Positions 1 through 4,795 of a stretch of DNA of 6,905 nt are shown in pieces. This DNA comes from an uncultured Treponema sp. Its GTDB lineage: Bacteria > Spirochaetota > Spirochaetia > Treponematales > Treponemataceae. Location: positions 1 through 6,905 of the forward strand of contig CAMJAJ010000068.1 in assembly GCA_946403565.1 (NCBI GenBank), read 5' to 3'. Position 1 is the first letter of the stretch. Every line of letters begins with the position of its first letter. A model generated the notes under the pieces. It was not told the DNA's origin and searched no databases. It saw only the letters and a list, made by a program, of their open reading frames with translations. Both the position numbers and the translations under genes were made by a program.

Positions 1-483
1 TTTGCCCGCATAGAGCGGATGACGCAGGCCGCAGGAACCAGTTCCAATGGAACTGGTTCCGTTGGAACTGGTTCCAATGGAACTGGGTCCGTTGGAACTG
101 GCACGGCTGGAGACGCGGGGGGCGCGGCCATGCAGCGGGAGCCGAAGGAGCCGCTGGACACCGAGCGGGGACTCGCCTTCTCCGGAGGCGACGACGAGAT
201 GTACCGGCCCCTGCTCAAGAACTGGGCCGATGCCTACATGGAGAACGGATACAAGATACAGAAGAGCGCGAAGGAAGGCGACCTTGAGACCCACCGCATA
301 GCCACCCACTCGCTCAAATCTAGCTCACGAATGGTCGGTGCGGTCAAGCTGGGCGACATGGCCGAGAAGGCCGAGCACGCCGCCCGCGACGGAGACCTCG
401 CCTACGTGCAGGAGAACGTCGCCGCCCTGTTGGAGCAGTACGGAAAGGCCGTCGAGGCCGCCATGGACTACCTGGCCAGCTAA
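1..483 (+). CDS. C-terminal part of a hybrid sensor histidine kinase, ending in an Hpt domain (partial at the window edge)
   Basis: The reading frame is open to the first base. The first ATG (base 19) has no ribosome binding site, so I read it as internal to a longer protein. Numbered from that ATG, residues 5-35 form a Gly/Thr/Ser-rich linker and residues about 46-154 are an Hpt (histidine phosphotransfer) four-helix domain. The Hpt begins with the usual L-D-x-x-x-G-L-x-F-S-G-G-D-x-x-x-Y pattern. The phospho-accepting histidine is His97 (codon 307-309), in the motif HSLKSSSRMVGA. Known role: Hpt domains pass a phosphoryl group between receiver domains in multistep phosphorelays, in the cytoplasm. 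The few residues before the linker (FARIER) would fit the last helix of a receiver domain, which makes a kinase-receiver-Hpt order likely. That part is inference, because the upstream gene is out of view. A free-standing Hpt protein is the alternative. Confidence 0.85.
   Translation, partial: FARIERMTQAAGTSSNGTGSVGTGSNGTGSVGTGTAGDAGGAAMQREPKEPLDTERGLAFSGGDDEMYRPLLKNWADAYMENGYKIQKSAKEGDLETHRIATHSLKSSSRMVGAVKLGDMAEKAEHAARDGDLAYVQENVAALLEQYGKAVEAAMDYLAS
31..105 (+). repeat. Five tandem 15-bp repeats encoding a (A/N/V)GTGS-type linker
   Basis: Five consecutive 15-base units start at 31, 46, 61, 76 and 91. The core is GGAACTGGTTCC preceded by a variable triplet. Units 2 and 4 begin AAT and units 3 and 5 begin GTT, so a 30-bp higher-order unit is also visible. 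They lie in frame in the hybrid-kinase gene and encode pentapeptides such as NGTGS and VGTGS, a flexible linker before the Hpt domain. The first unit carries GGAACCAGTTCC (34-45), the exact reverse complement of GGAACTGGTTCC (49-60), so this part can also form a 12-bp hairpin with a 3-base loop. Copy-number change would alter linker length without breaking the frame. Confidence 0.9.
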
Positions 484-496
484 AAGAAGGGTAAAC

Positions 497-594
497 TGCC
501 GAGCGTTGGGTATGCGACCGCCCGTTGCAGTCCGGTGCATCCCGCTTGGATTCCGGTGGGCGCAGAAAACTAACGACCGTAGGGCATTTTTTTT
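497..594 (+). terminator. Possible intrinsic terminator after the hybrid-kinase gene
   Basis: A run of eight T (587-594) follows sequence that can fold back. TGCC (497-500) can pair with GGCA (583-586), CGTT (504-507) with AACG (572-575), and CGCCC (519-523) with GGGCG (558-562). The stems are short and separated by loops, so this is weaker than the other terminators in the window. The position, about 100 bases after the kinase stop codon, fits transcript ending there. The folded part could instead be a structured 3' untranslated region. Confidence 0.3.
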
Positions 595-615
595 GTTGAA
601 TTCGTCCATTTTCTC

Positions 616-644
616 TAGACAAACAAATAGGCAGGTTATATAAT
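616..644 (+). promoter_or_regulatory. Near-consensus sigma-70 promoter for the small RNA
   Basis: The -35 box TAGACA (616-621) matches 5 of 6 consensus bases. The -10 box TATAAT (639-644) is a perfect match, and the spacer is exactly 17 bp. Transcription should start near base 651. No protein gene with a convincing ribosome binding site follows on this strand before the terminator at 831-863, so the promoter seems to serve a non-coding RNA. Confidence 0.75.
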
Positions 645-650
645 CGTCAA

Positions 651-863
651 ATTGAGGGGATGCTATCCCGACGGATAATACGGTATGGAAACCGCGGAAA
701 GCTGCCCTCACCCGTGCAAAAGCGGGAGGGGACAGCCCCGGGGAATCCATGAGAAAGCGCGAAAAACTAAGTTTTCCACTCCTTCTCAGTTTGGATCGCA
801 ACCGCAAGCACAATCTTTACCCATCGGGCGCCGGATCAGGCTTCTGCCTGTTCCGGCTTTTTT
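651..863 (+). ncRNA. Candidate structured small RNA of about 210 nt, family unknown
   Basis: This transcript is predicted from a near-consensus promoter just upstream and a strong intrinsic terminator at its end. Between them several stems are visible. CCCGA (667-671) plus GG (673-674) can pair with CC (821-822) plus TCGGG (824-828) as a closing stem. A long hairpin spans 701-736: GCTG/CAGC, CCCT/AGGG and CCCG/CGGG. A second spans about 746-796: ATCCA/TGGAT, TGAGAA/TTCTCA and an inner GAAAA/TTTTC arm. The layout resembles a closed multi-branch RNA. The downstream gene is on the other strand, so a cis-acting riboswitch is unlikely. I see no tmRNA, RNase P, SRP RNA or common riboswitch signature. 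6S RNA has a suitable size, but I do not see its single long hairpin with a central bubble. Start and structure are inferred. Confidence 0.6.
831..863 (+). terminator. Strong intrinsic terminator of the small RNA
   Basis: CCGGATCAGGC (831-841) pairs with GCCTGTTCCGG (846-856) in 10 of 11 positions around a TTCT loop. It is followed by C and six T (858-863). The U-tract lies on the plus-strand side only, so it terminates plus-strand transcription. The hairpin overlaps the last codons of the convergent LuxR-type gene, whose stop codon is at 836-838. Confidence 0.8.
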
Positions 864-1579
864 CTGCCCGAACAGGCGCAGCCGGTCCTGCCGAGGGGGA
901 ACAGGCGCCGGGGCTGTCCGCCCCGCATGCCGTGATAGCAGCCCGCAGGCCGGCCAGCGAGCTGCCAGACCAGCTCCTCGCCCGACTTGACCCCCAGCTT
1001 GCCGAAGGCGCGGGCCGTGTAGGTCCCCACGGAGGAAAGCGTCAGCCCCAGCTGCGCGGCGGCCTCCTTCTGCAGCAGGCCCGCAAGCTTCGCGTCCATG
1101 CAGAGGGCCTCGGTCTCGGTCAGCAGGTCCAGGCAGACGGGCCGGTCCACGAACGTGAAGCCGCCGCCCCGCAGCACGGAACGGGAGACAAAGCGCCTGC
1201 CCGCGCGGATCGCGTCGCGGGCCTCGCCCAGCTCCTCAAGCCCGTCCAGGTCGCCCAGCACGACGGGAAGCTCCTGCTCCATGCAGAGGCGCAGGCCGTA
1301 GGCGTTGATGAAATCCACGGCGACCGCCCCGATGGTCGGAACGCCGTGCGTGGCGGCCATGCGCAGGGCGCTGTCCATCTCGTGGAACTCCCGGCTCAGG
1401 TTTAAAAGGAGCGACAGGCCCTCGGGCCGCCCCCGGAGCATCCGGGACAGCTCCAGCGCGTTCAGGCAGGGGCGGAACTCCCGGCCTGGCCAGAGGAGCG
1501 AGAGCTCGTGGCCCATCATGGTGAGGTTGTGCGCGGTGAAACCGAAGGCCACAACCTGTCCGTCTTTCTTACTTTCCAT
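836..1579 (-). CDS. Orphan LuxR/NarL-family transcriptional regulator with a degenerate receiver-like domain
   Basis: A 247-residue protein. I chose the ATG at 1579 because GGAGG (1587-1591) lies 7 bases before it. An ATG 54 bases further upstream has no such site. Residues about 8-135 have the length and alternating strand/helix pattern of a receiver domain but lack its chemistry: there is no acidic pair near the N-terminus, and the phospho-acceptor position reads LLLNLS with Asn60 where Asp is usual. Residues about 152-208 are a LuxR-type helix-turn-helix: LTETE at its start, KEAAAQLGLTLSSVGTYTARAFGKLGV as recognition region (positions 171-197). Known role: such domains bind short palindromic DNA as dimers. 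I infer phosphorylation-independent control. Residues 210-247 form an odd Gly/Arg/Cys-rich tail beyond the normal family end. Five TGTAG elements lie upstream and may be its own operators. Confidence 0.85.
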   Translation of the reverse strand: MESKKDGQVVAFGFTAHNLTMMGHELSLLWPGREFRPCLNALELSRMLRGRPEGLSLLLNLSREFHEMDSALRMAATHGVPTIGAVAVDFINAYGLRLCMEQELPVVLGDLDGLEELGEARDAIRAGRRFVSRSVLRGGGFTFVDRPVCLDLLTETEALCMDAKLAGLLQKEAAAQLGLTLSSVGTYTARAFGKLGVKSGEELVWQLAGRPAGCYHGMRGGQPRRLFPLGRTGCACSGRKKPEQAEA

Positions 1580-1636
1580 AGCATATCCTCCATCCCGCCC
1601 GCTGATTTCTTGTTTATCGGGCGAGATGAACATATA

Positions 1637-1730
1637 CTACAGCGCATGCAGGCACGCTTCATGTAGCAATTTATCTACAAAATCGGGGTTTGTAGCAGGG
1701 TGCGACACTGGAGTTTTGCAGGGTGCTACA
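1637..1730 (-). promoter_or_regulatory. Operator-like cluster of five TGTAG/CTACA elements upstream of the LuxR-type gene
   Basis: CTACA or its complement TGTAG occurs at 1637-1641, 1662-1666, 1675-1679, 1691-1695 and 1726-1730, in strictly alternating orientation. Three of them extend to TGTAGCA (1662-1668, 1691-1697 and, reversed, 1724-1730). Neighbours form inverted repeats: TGTAG-8-CTACA (1662-1679), CTACAAA-7-TTTGTAG (1675-1695) and TGTAGC-28-GCTACA (1691-1730). The cluster lies 58-151 bases upstream of the regulator's start codon, and I see no good -35 box there. Arrays of half-sites at a promoter with weak core elements are typical of activator-dependent or autoregulated promoters. Which protein binds is inference; the adjacent LuxR-type protein is the obvious candidate. 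Confidence 0.5.
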
Positions 1731-1860
1731 GCCTAGGAACACACTGTGCTTTTGTCCGCAGGCGCGGGATGAAACCCGTAGGCAGGAGAAGGCCATGAAG
1801 GAAGGCGGCATGAAAGGACAGCGGCGGGGCGGAATCCCGGGCGCAGCGCCTTAAGGGCAT

Positions 1861-1903
1861 AAAAAGACCCCGCACAGGGCAGGAAAGCTGTCCTTGCGCG
1901 GGG
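1861..1903 (-). terminator. Intrinsic terminator of the outer-membrane barrel gene
   Basis: Read on the minus strand, CCCCGCGCA pairs with TGTGCGGGG (plus-strand arms 1868-1876 and 1895-1903) in nine positions, one a G-U pair. It is followed by TCTTTTT. An inner AGGA/TCCT pairing tightens the loop. It lies about 50 bases after the barrel gene's stop codon. Confidence 0.75.
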
Positions 1904-1919
1904 CATTCCGCAGGTTACA

Positions 1920-1939
1920 GGCCGCCAGGGGAGGCGGCC
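1920..1939. repeat. GC-rich hairpin in the 3' untranslated region of the barrel gene
   Basis: GGCCGCC (1920-1926) and GGCGGCC (1933-1939) form a perfect 7-bp inverted repeat around AGGGGA. There is no T-tract on either side, so it is not a classical terminator. It lies between the barrel gene's stop codon and its terminator and could protect the mRNA 3' end. Confidence 0.5.
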
Positions 1940-1951
1940 CGGACCGGAAAT

Positions 1952-2956
1952 CTAGTTGATGTAGTAGACGTAGGTCACGCCGATGGTGAGGGCGCGGCGG
2001 GTGAGCGCGTCAAAGTTGAACGACTCGTTCCACTTGTCGTCCTCGGCATCCCAGTTCCAGGACACTCCCCATTCCTTGGCCGTAGCCTTGGAGGAATCCT
2101 TCAGGTCGGTCTCGGCGCGCACGGCGGTGAAGTCCAGCAGGTAGCGGAGGTCACCCATTATCATGCTGTGCTTGTCGATCTTGTAGCCGAAGCCCGTTCC
2201 CAGGACGATTCCGGGGATGACCCCGTTCTTGATGGTTCCGTCTATGCTCGATGAGAAAAACTTAATGGTGTCGTCATCATGATATGTGCTCGTAACGTTT
2301 CCATTGAGATAGTTGGTATTTGTATAGCTGTGCTTATACGTGTAGGCATCCCGGGACCAGGAGAGCTTTCCAATCGGGATGGAAAGGTTCAGTCCGGCAT
2401 AGGGCGAGAGCACCAGGCCGCTGCCCAGGTCCACGTCGTAGCCCACGATAATCGGGATGTCGATGGAGTTGTAGCTGAAGGAGCCGCCTCCCTCCTCCTC
2501 GGCGGAACTGTCATGCCGGTAGGTATATCCGCCGCCGTAATCCCTGGTCTTGGTCTTGGAGTACTCCCAGCTGTAGGTGTACTTGGCCTGGTTGTGGTAG
2601 AATCCCACCTCCGGCTGTATGTACAGGCCGGGAACCGCATCAAAGCTCAGCCTTCCGACCAGCGCGCCGCCTGCGACGATGCTCGAGAAGGGCTTCACCT
2701 TCAGGTTCATGTCGTCCCAGTCGGTCTCCCAGTCGTCAAAAGTCCCAACAGGCAAGCCGAGGGCCCGCATCTGCCTCCTCGTGGACTCAATACTGGCATC
2801 ATAGTGAGATATCGAATAGTTCTCCATGGCGTTGGTCGTCGTACCAAGTCCGAAACCAAACAGACCCCTCGCGCCAATGCCGAAATGAACACCGTCCTGT
2901 GCGGACAGCAGTGCGGCTGCTCCAATGGCAAGCAGGGATGTCACTAACTTTTTCAT
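1952..2956 (-). CDS. Secreted outer-membrane beta-barrel protein
   Basis: A 334-residue protein starting at ATG 2956, with AAAGGAGG (2967-2974) 10 bases before it. Residues 1-19 are a signal peptide: KK near the start, a hydrophobic LLAIGAAALL core and cleavage expected after LSA, before QDG. The rest alternates polar and hydrophobic residues in many short strands rich in Tyr, Trp, Gly and Ser. Examples are GLYIQPEVGFYHNQAKYTYS (about 130-149), the IPIIVGYDVDLGSGLVLSPYAGLNLSIPIGKLSW stretch, and a final strand ending VTYVYYIN. This is the pattern of OMP_b-brl/OmpA-like membrane barrels. Loops are rich in Tyr, Thr, Asp and Glu, with runs such as SSAEEEGGG, as expected for surface-exposed segments. 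I cannot name a ligand; a porin-like or structural role is possible. The gene stands alone with its own promoter and terminator, and a perfect inverted repeat over the promoter suggests repressor control. Confidence 0.85.
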   Translation of the reverse strand: MKKLVTSLLAIGAAALLSAQDGVHFGIGARGLFGFGLGTTTNAMENYSISHYDASIESTRRQMRALGLPVGTFDDWETDWDDMNLKVKPFSSIVAGGALVGRLSFDAVPGLYIQPEVGFYHNQAKYTYSWEYSKTKTRDYGGGYTYRHDSSAEEEGGGSFSYNSIDIPIIVGYDVDLGSGLVLSPYAGLNLSIPIGKLSWSRDAYTYKHSYTNTNYLNGNVTSTYHDDDTIKFFSSSIDGTIKNGVIPGIVLGTGFGYKIDKHSMIMGDLRYLLDFTAVRAETDLKDSSKATAKEWGVSWNWDAEDDKWNESFNFDALTRRALTIGVTYVYYIN

Positions 2957-2972
2957 CGCTTACGAACCTCCT

Positions 2973-3004
2973 TTACATTGAAAATAGTTCTCTTTTCAAT
3001 GTAA
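2973..3004 (-). promoter_or_regulatory. Perfect 12-bp inverted repeat over the barrel-gene promoter (candidate operator)
   Basis: TTACATTGAAAA (2973-2984) and TTTTCAATGTAA (2993-3004) are exact reverse complements separated by 8 bases. On the minus strand the first arm covers the -10 box and the predicted transcription start. The second arm ends at the edge of the ribosome binding site. Because one arm lies largely upstream of the start site, the mRNA could not form the full hairpin. A DNA site for a dimeric repressor is therefore the better reading. Confidence 0.6.
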
Positions 3005-3026
3005 GGCATAGAATTAGTTTTGTCAA
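2998..3026 (-). promoter_or_regulatory. Sigma-70 promoter of the barrel gene
   Basis: On the minus strand, TTGACA (3026-3021) is a perfect -35 box. It is followed after 17 bp by TACATT (3003-2998), which matches 4 of 6 consensus -10 bases. The start of transcription is expected near 2991, leaving a leader of about 35 bases with the ribosome binding site. GTAAGGC (3001-3007) and GCCTTAC (3040-3046) form a further inverted repeat flanking the promoter. Confidence 0.7.
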
Positions 3027-3118
3027 CAGGCTTTTTCAAGCCTTACTCCCTGTATCGGAAATCCGCAGAGCGAATTTAAGGAAACCTCGAAAAACCGCTG
3101 AAAACGTGATTGAGGCAC

Positions 3119-3154
3119 CGATTTGACCCGCACCTGCGCAACGCGCGATTTGAC
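3119..3154 (+). repeat. Direct repeat CGATTTGAC upstream of argA
   Basis: The 9-mer CGATTTGAC occurs at 3119-3127 and 3146-3154, 27 bases apart, 48-83 bases before the argA start. Each copy contains a -35-like TTGAC, but neither has a matching -10 box at the usual distance. It may be a regulator site or chance. Confidence 0.3.
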
Positions 3155-3201
3155 TCCGAACAGGTTTAATCCCCCGCCGGGAATTGCACGATTCTAATAG
3201 T

Positions 3202-4677
3202 ATGATCCACGAGAAAAGCTATTCCGGCCCCGCAAGCACGCGCGACAGGGCCGCCTCCATCCGCGACGTCATCCGTTACATAGACCGCTTTCGGAACGCC
3301 CTGCTCGTCATCTACCTGGACGGCAAGCTGCTGGACAGCGGGGTCTTCCTCTCGCACATAAAGGACATAGCCCTGCTCCACCGCGCCGGCCTCCGGATCA
3401 TCCTGGTGCCCGGGGCGGCCGACCGCATAGACGACGTGCTCACCCGCTCCGGGTTCAGCTGGCAGACCCGCGACGGCTGCCGGGTCACGGACGCGGACGC
3501 AATGCCCCTCATCAAGATGGCGGCCTTCGACGTGTCCAACCAGGTCATGACCGCCCTCGCAGGCGAGAAGGTGCCCGCCCTCATCGGCAACTGGGTCCGC
3601 GCCCGGGGCAGGGGCGTGCTGGGCGGCTATGACTGGGGGACGGTCGGCGACATAGACCGGGTGGACGCGGCCTCGCTGGGCAAGGTGCTGGAGGACGGCT
3701 TCATCCCCATCTTCCCCTGCATCGGCTGGTCGCTGGCGGGCAAGCCCTACAACATCTCCTCCATGCTGCTCGCGGAAAAAATCGCCGGGCACCTGAACGC
3801 CGACAAGCTCTTCTACCTGGTCCCCGACGTGCTCATCACCTCAGACCACTTCATCATTCCGGACTCCCTCGTGCTGTCCGCGGAGGGGACGCTCCCCGCG
3901 CTGAGCCTGGACGAGCTGGACACCTTCATGGCGGCCAACTTCCCTTCGGTCGGCGATGAAAAGACAGGCGGGGCATCTGGTTCAGATAGACAGGCTGGTT
4001 CGGGCGGACAGGCTGCCGCTGGTTCGACAGAGGCTTCCGAGGGTTCCAGAGGAAGCGCCGTCCCTACCGAACGCTCGGTGTCCGCAAAGGTGCGCGAGCT
4101 CCTCACGATTGCCCGCCGCGCCTGTTCGTCCGGGGTCTCCCGCGTGCACATCCTGGACGGCTCCATGGAAGGAACCCTCCCCTGCGAAATCTTCTCTGAC
4201 TTCGGTTCGGGAACGATGGTCTACGTGCGTGACTACGGGCGGATTCGCGACATGGAGAGCGACGACATCCCCGCCGTCCTCACGCTCATGCAGCCCTTCG
4301 TGGACAGGGGCATACTCCTCCCCCGCACCAAGCAGTCGCTCGGCGACCAGCTCTCCCACTACGTCGTCTACGAGCTGGACGGAGCCATCCGTGCCTCGGC
4401 CGCGCTCGTCCCCTACAGCGATGGACAGATGGAGATAGCCGGAATCGCCGTGGACAAGTCCTGCTCCAGCTTAGGTATCGGACAGAAACTCGTGGAGTTC
4501 CTGGTGGCCCGCGCAAAACGGACGGGGGCGGCCGGGGTGTTCCTCCTCACGACGCAGACCTCGGACTGGTTCGAAGGCATGGGATTCAAGCTTTCCAGCC
4601 TGTCCAGCATCCCCGAGCAGCGCAAGGCCATCTGGACCCCCGAACGCGGTTCCGTCGTCTACCGCCTGGAGGGATAG
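3202..4677 (+). CDS. argA: N-acetylglutamate synthase (amino-acid N-acetyltransferase), kinase-fold plus GNAT type
   Basis: A 491-residue cytoplasmic enzyme transferring acetyl from acetyl-CoA to the amino group of glutamate, the first step of arginine synthesis. Residues about 28-245 are the amino-acid-kinase fold that usually binds arginine for feedback control. LHRAGLRIILVPGA (59-72) and CRVTDADAMPLIKMAA (93-108) align with E. coli ArgA segments I know. Residues about 346-491 are the GNAT domain. The acetyl-CoA loop reads SSLGIGQKL (422-430), and FLLTTQTSDWFEGMGF (447-462) corresponds to the ArgA signature LTTRS..WF..RGF. Residues 251-293 are a Gly/Ser/Ala/Gln-rich insertion absent from E. 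coli ArgA (443 residues), which accounts for much of the extra length. I chose ATG 3202 because homology begins about 20 residues later. No ribosome binding site or promoter is clear, and an in-frame TTG lies at 3184. No other arginine gene is in view. Confidence 0.9.
   Translation: MIHEKSYSGPASTRDRAASIRDVIRYIDRFRNALLVIYLDGKLLDSGVFLSHIKDIALLHRAGLRIILVPGAADRIDDVLTRSGFSWQTRDGCRVTDADAMPLIKMAAFDVSNQVMTALAGEKVPALIGNWVRARGRGVLGGYDWGTVGDIDRVDAASLGKVLEDGFIPIFPCIGWSLAGKPYNISSMLLAEKIAGHLNADKLFYLVPDVLITSDHFIIPDSLVLSAEGTLPALSLDELDTFMAANFPSVGDEKTGGASGSDRQAGSGGQAAAGSTEASEGSRGSAVPTERSVSAKVRELLTIARRACSSGVSRVHILDGSMEGTLPCEIFSDFGSGTMVYVRDYGRIRDMESDDIPAVLTLMQPFVDRGILLPRTKQSLGDQLSHYVVYELDGAIRASAALVPYSDGQMEIAGIAVDKSCSSLGIGQKLVEFLVARAKRTGAAGVFLLTTQTSDWFEGMGFKLSSLSSIPEQRKAIWTPERGSVVYRLEG
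3962..4047 (+). repeat. Degenerate in-frame repeats in the argA interdomain linker
   Basis: CTGGTTC occurs at 3977-3983, 3995-4001 and 4019-4025, with a related GGTTCC at 4042-4047. GACAGGC accompanies it three times (in 3962-3970, 3988-3996 and 4007-4014). Spacings between CTGGTTC copies are 18 and 24 bases, multiples of three, so the frame is kept. They encode a Gly/Ser/Ala-rich stretch with recurring G-S pairs between the kinase-fold and GNAT domains. The same CTGGTTC word builds the linker repeat of the hybrid kinase at the left end. Confidence 0.65.
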
Positions 4678-4701
4678 GGCCGTTCCCCTCGCCAGACGGC
4701 A

Positions 4702-4769
4702 CAATAGATTAGACCGCTGGCTCAATGGACCGCCGGCCCAATGGACCAGCGAATCAATGACCGACGGCC
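4702..4769. repeat. Imperfect 16-bp tandem repeats in the argA / ADP-ribose hydrolase convergent gap
   Basis: Units beginning CAATGGACC start at 4723, 4739 and, with one base missing (CAATGACC), 4755. The period is 16 bases, and a degenerate unit begins at 4702. GCTGG (4716-4720) and CCAGC (4746-4750) also form an inverted pair around them. The two genes converge here and no T-tract terminator is seen on either strand, so the repeats sit where the transcripts should end. Confidence 0.6.
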
Positions 4770-4795
4770 TGCCGCAGACATCACCGGACACTGGC

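Noticed and set aside
325..813. A 162-codon minus-strand frame
   Set aside because: It is antisense to the Hpt domain and the small RNA, with no recognisable domain or start signal. It is typical of shadow frames in GC-rich DNA.
651..863. Cobalamin, TPP, SAM, lysine or cyclic-di-GMP riboswitch
   Set aside because: None of the conserved core sequences is present, and the next gene on this strand is far away.
749..1405. A 218-codon plus-strand frame starting inside the small RNA, with an ATGA overlap to a 30-codon frame (660-752)
   Set aside because: It runs through the intrinsic terminator and then antisense to the LuxR-type gene, has no protein-family features and has only a weak ribosome binding site.
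1840..1850. GGCGC-A-GCGCC palindrome as a terminator
   Set aside because: The one-base centre cannot form an RNA loop at full stem length, and no T-tract follows.
2279..2947. A 222-codon plus-strand frame opposite the barrel gene
   Set aside because: It is the mirror of a gene with a clear signal peptide, ribosome binding site, promoter and terminator. The frame itself has no such features.
3166..3792. A 208-codon minus-strand frame opposite argA
   Set aside because: The sense strand encodes unmistakable ArgA motifs, so the antisense frame is a composition effect.
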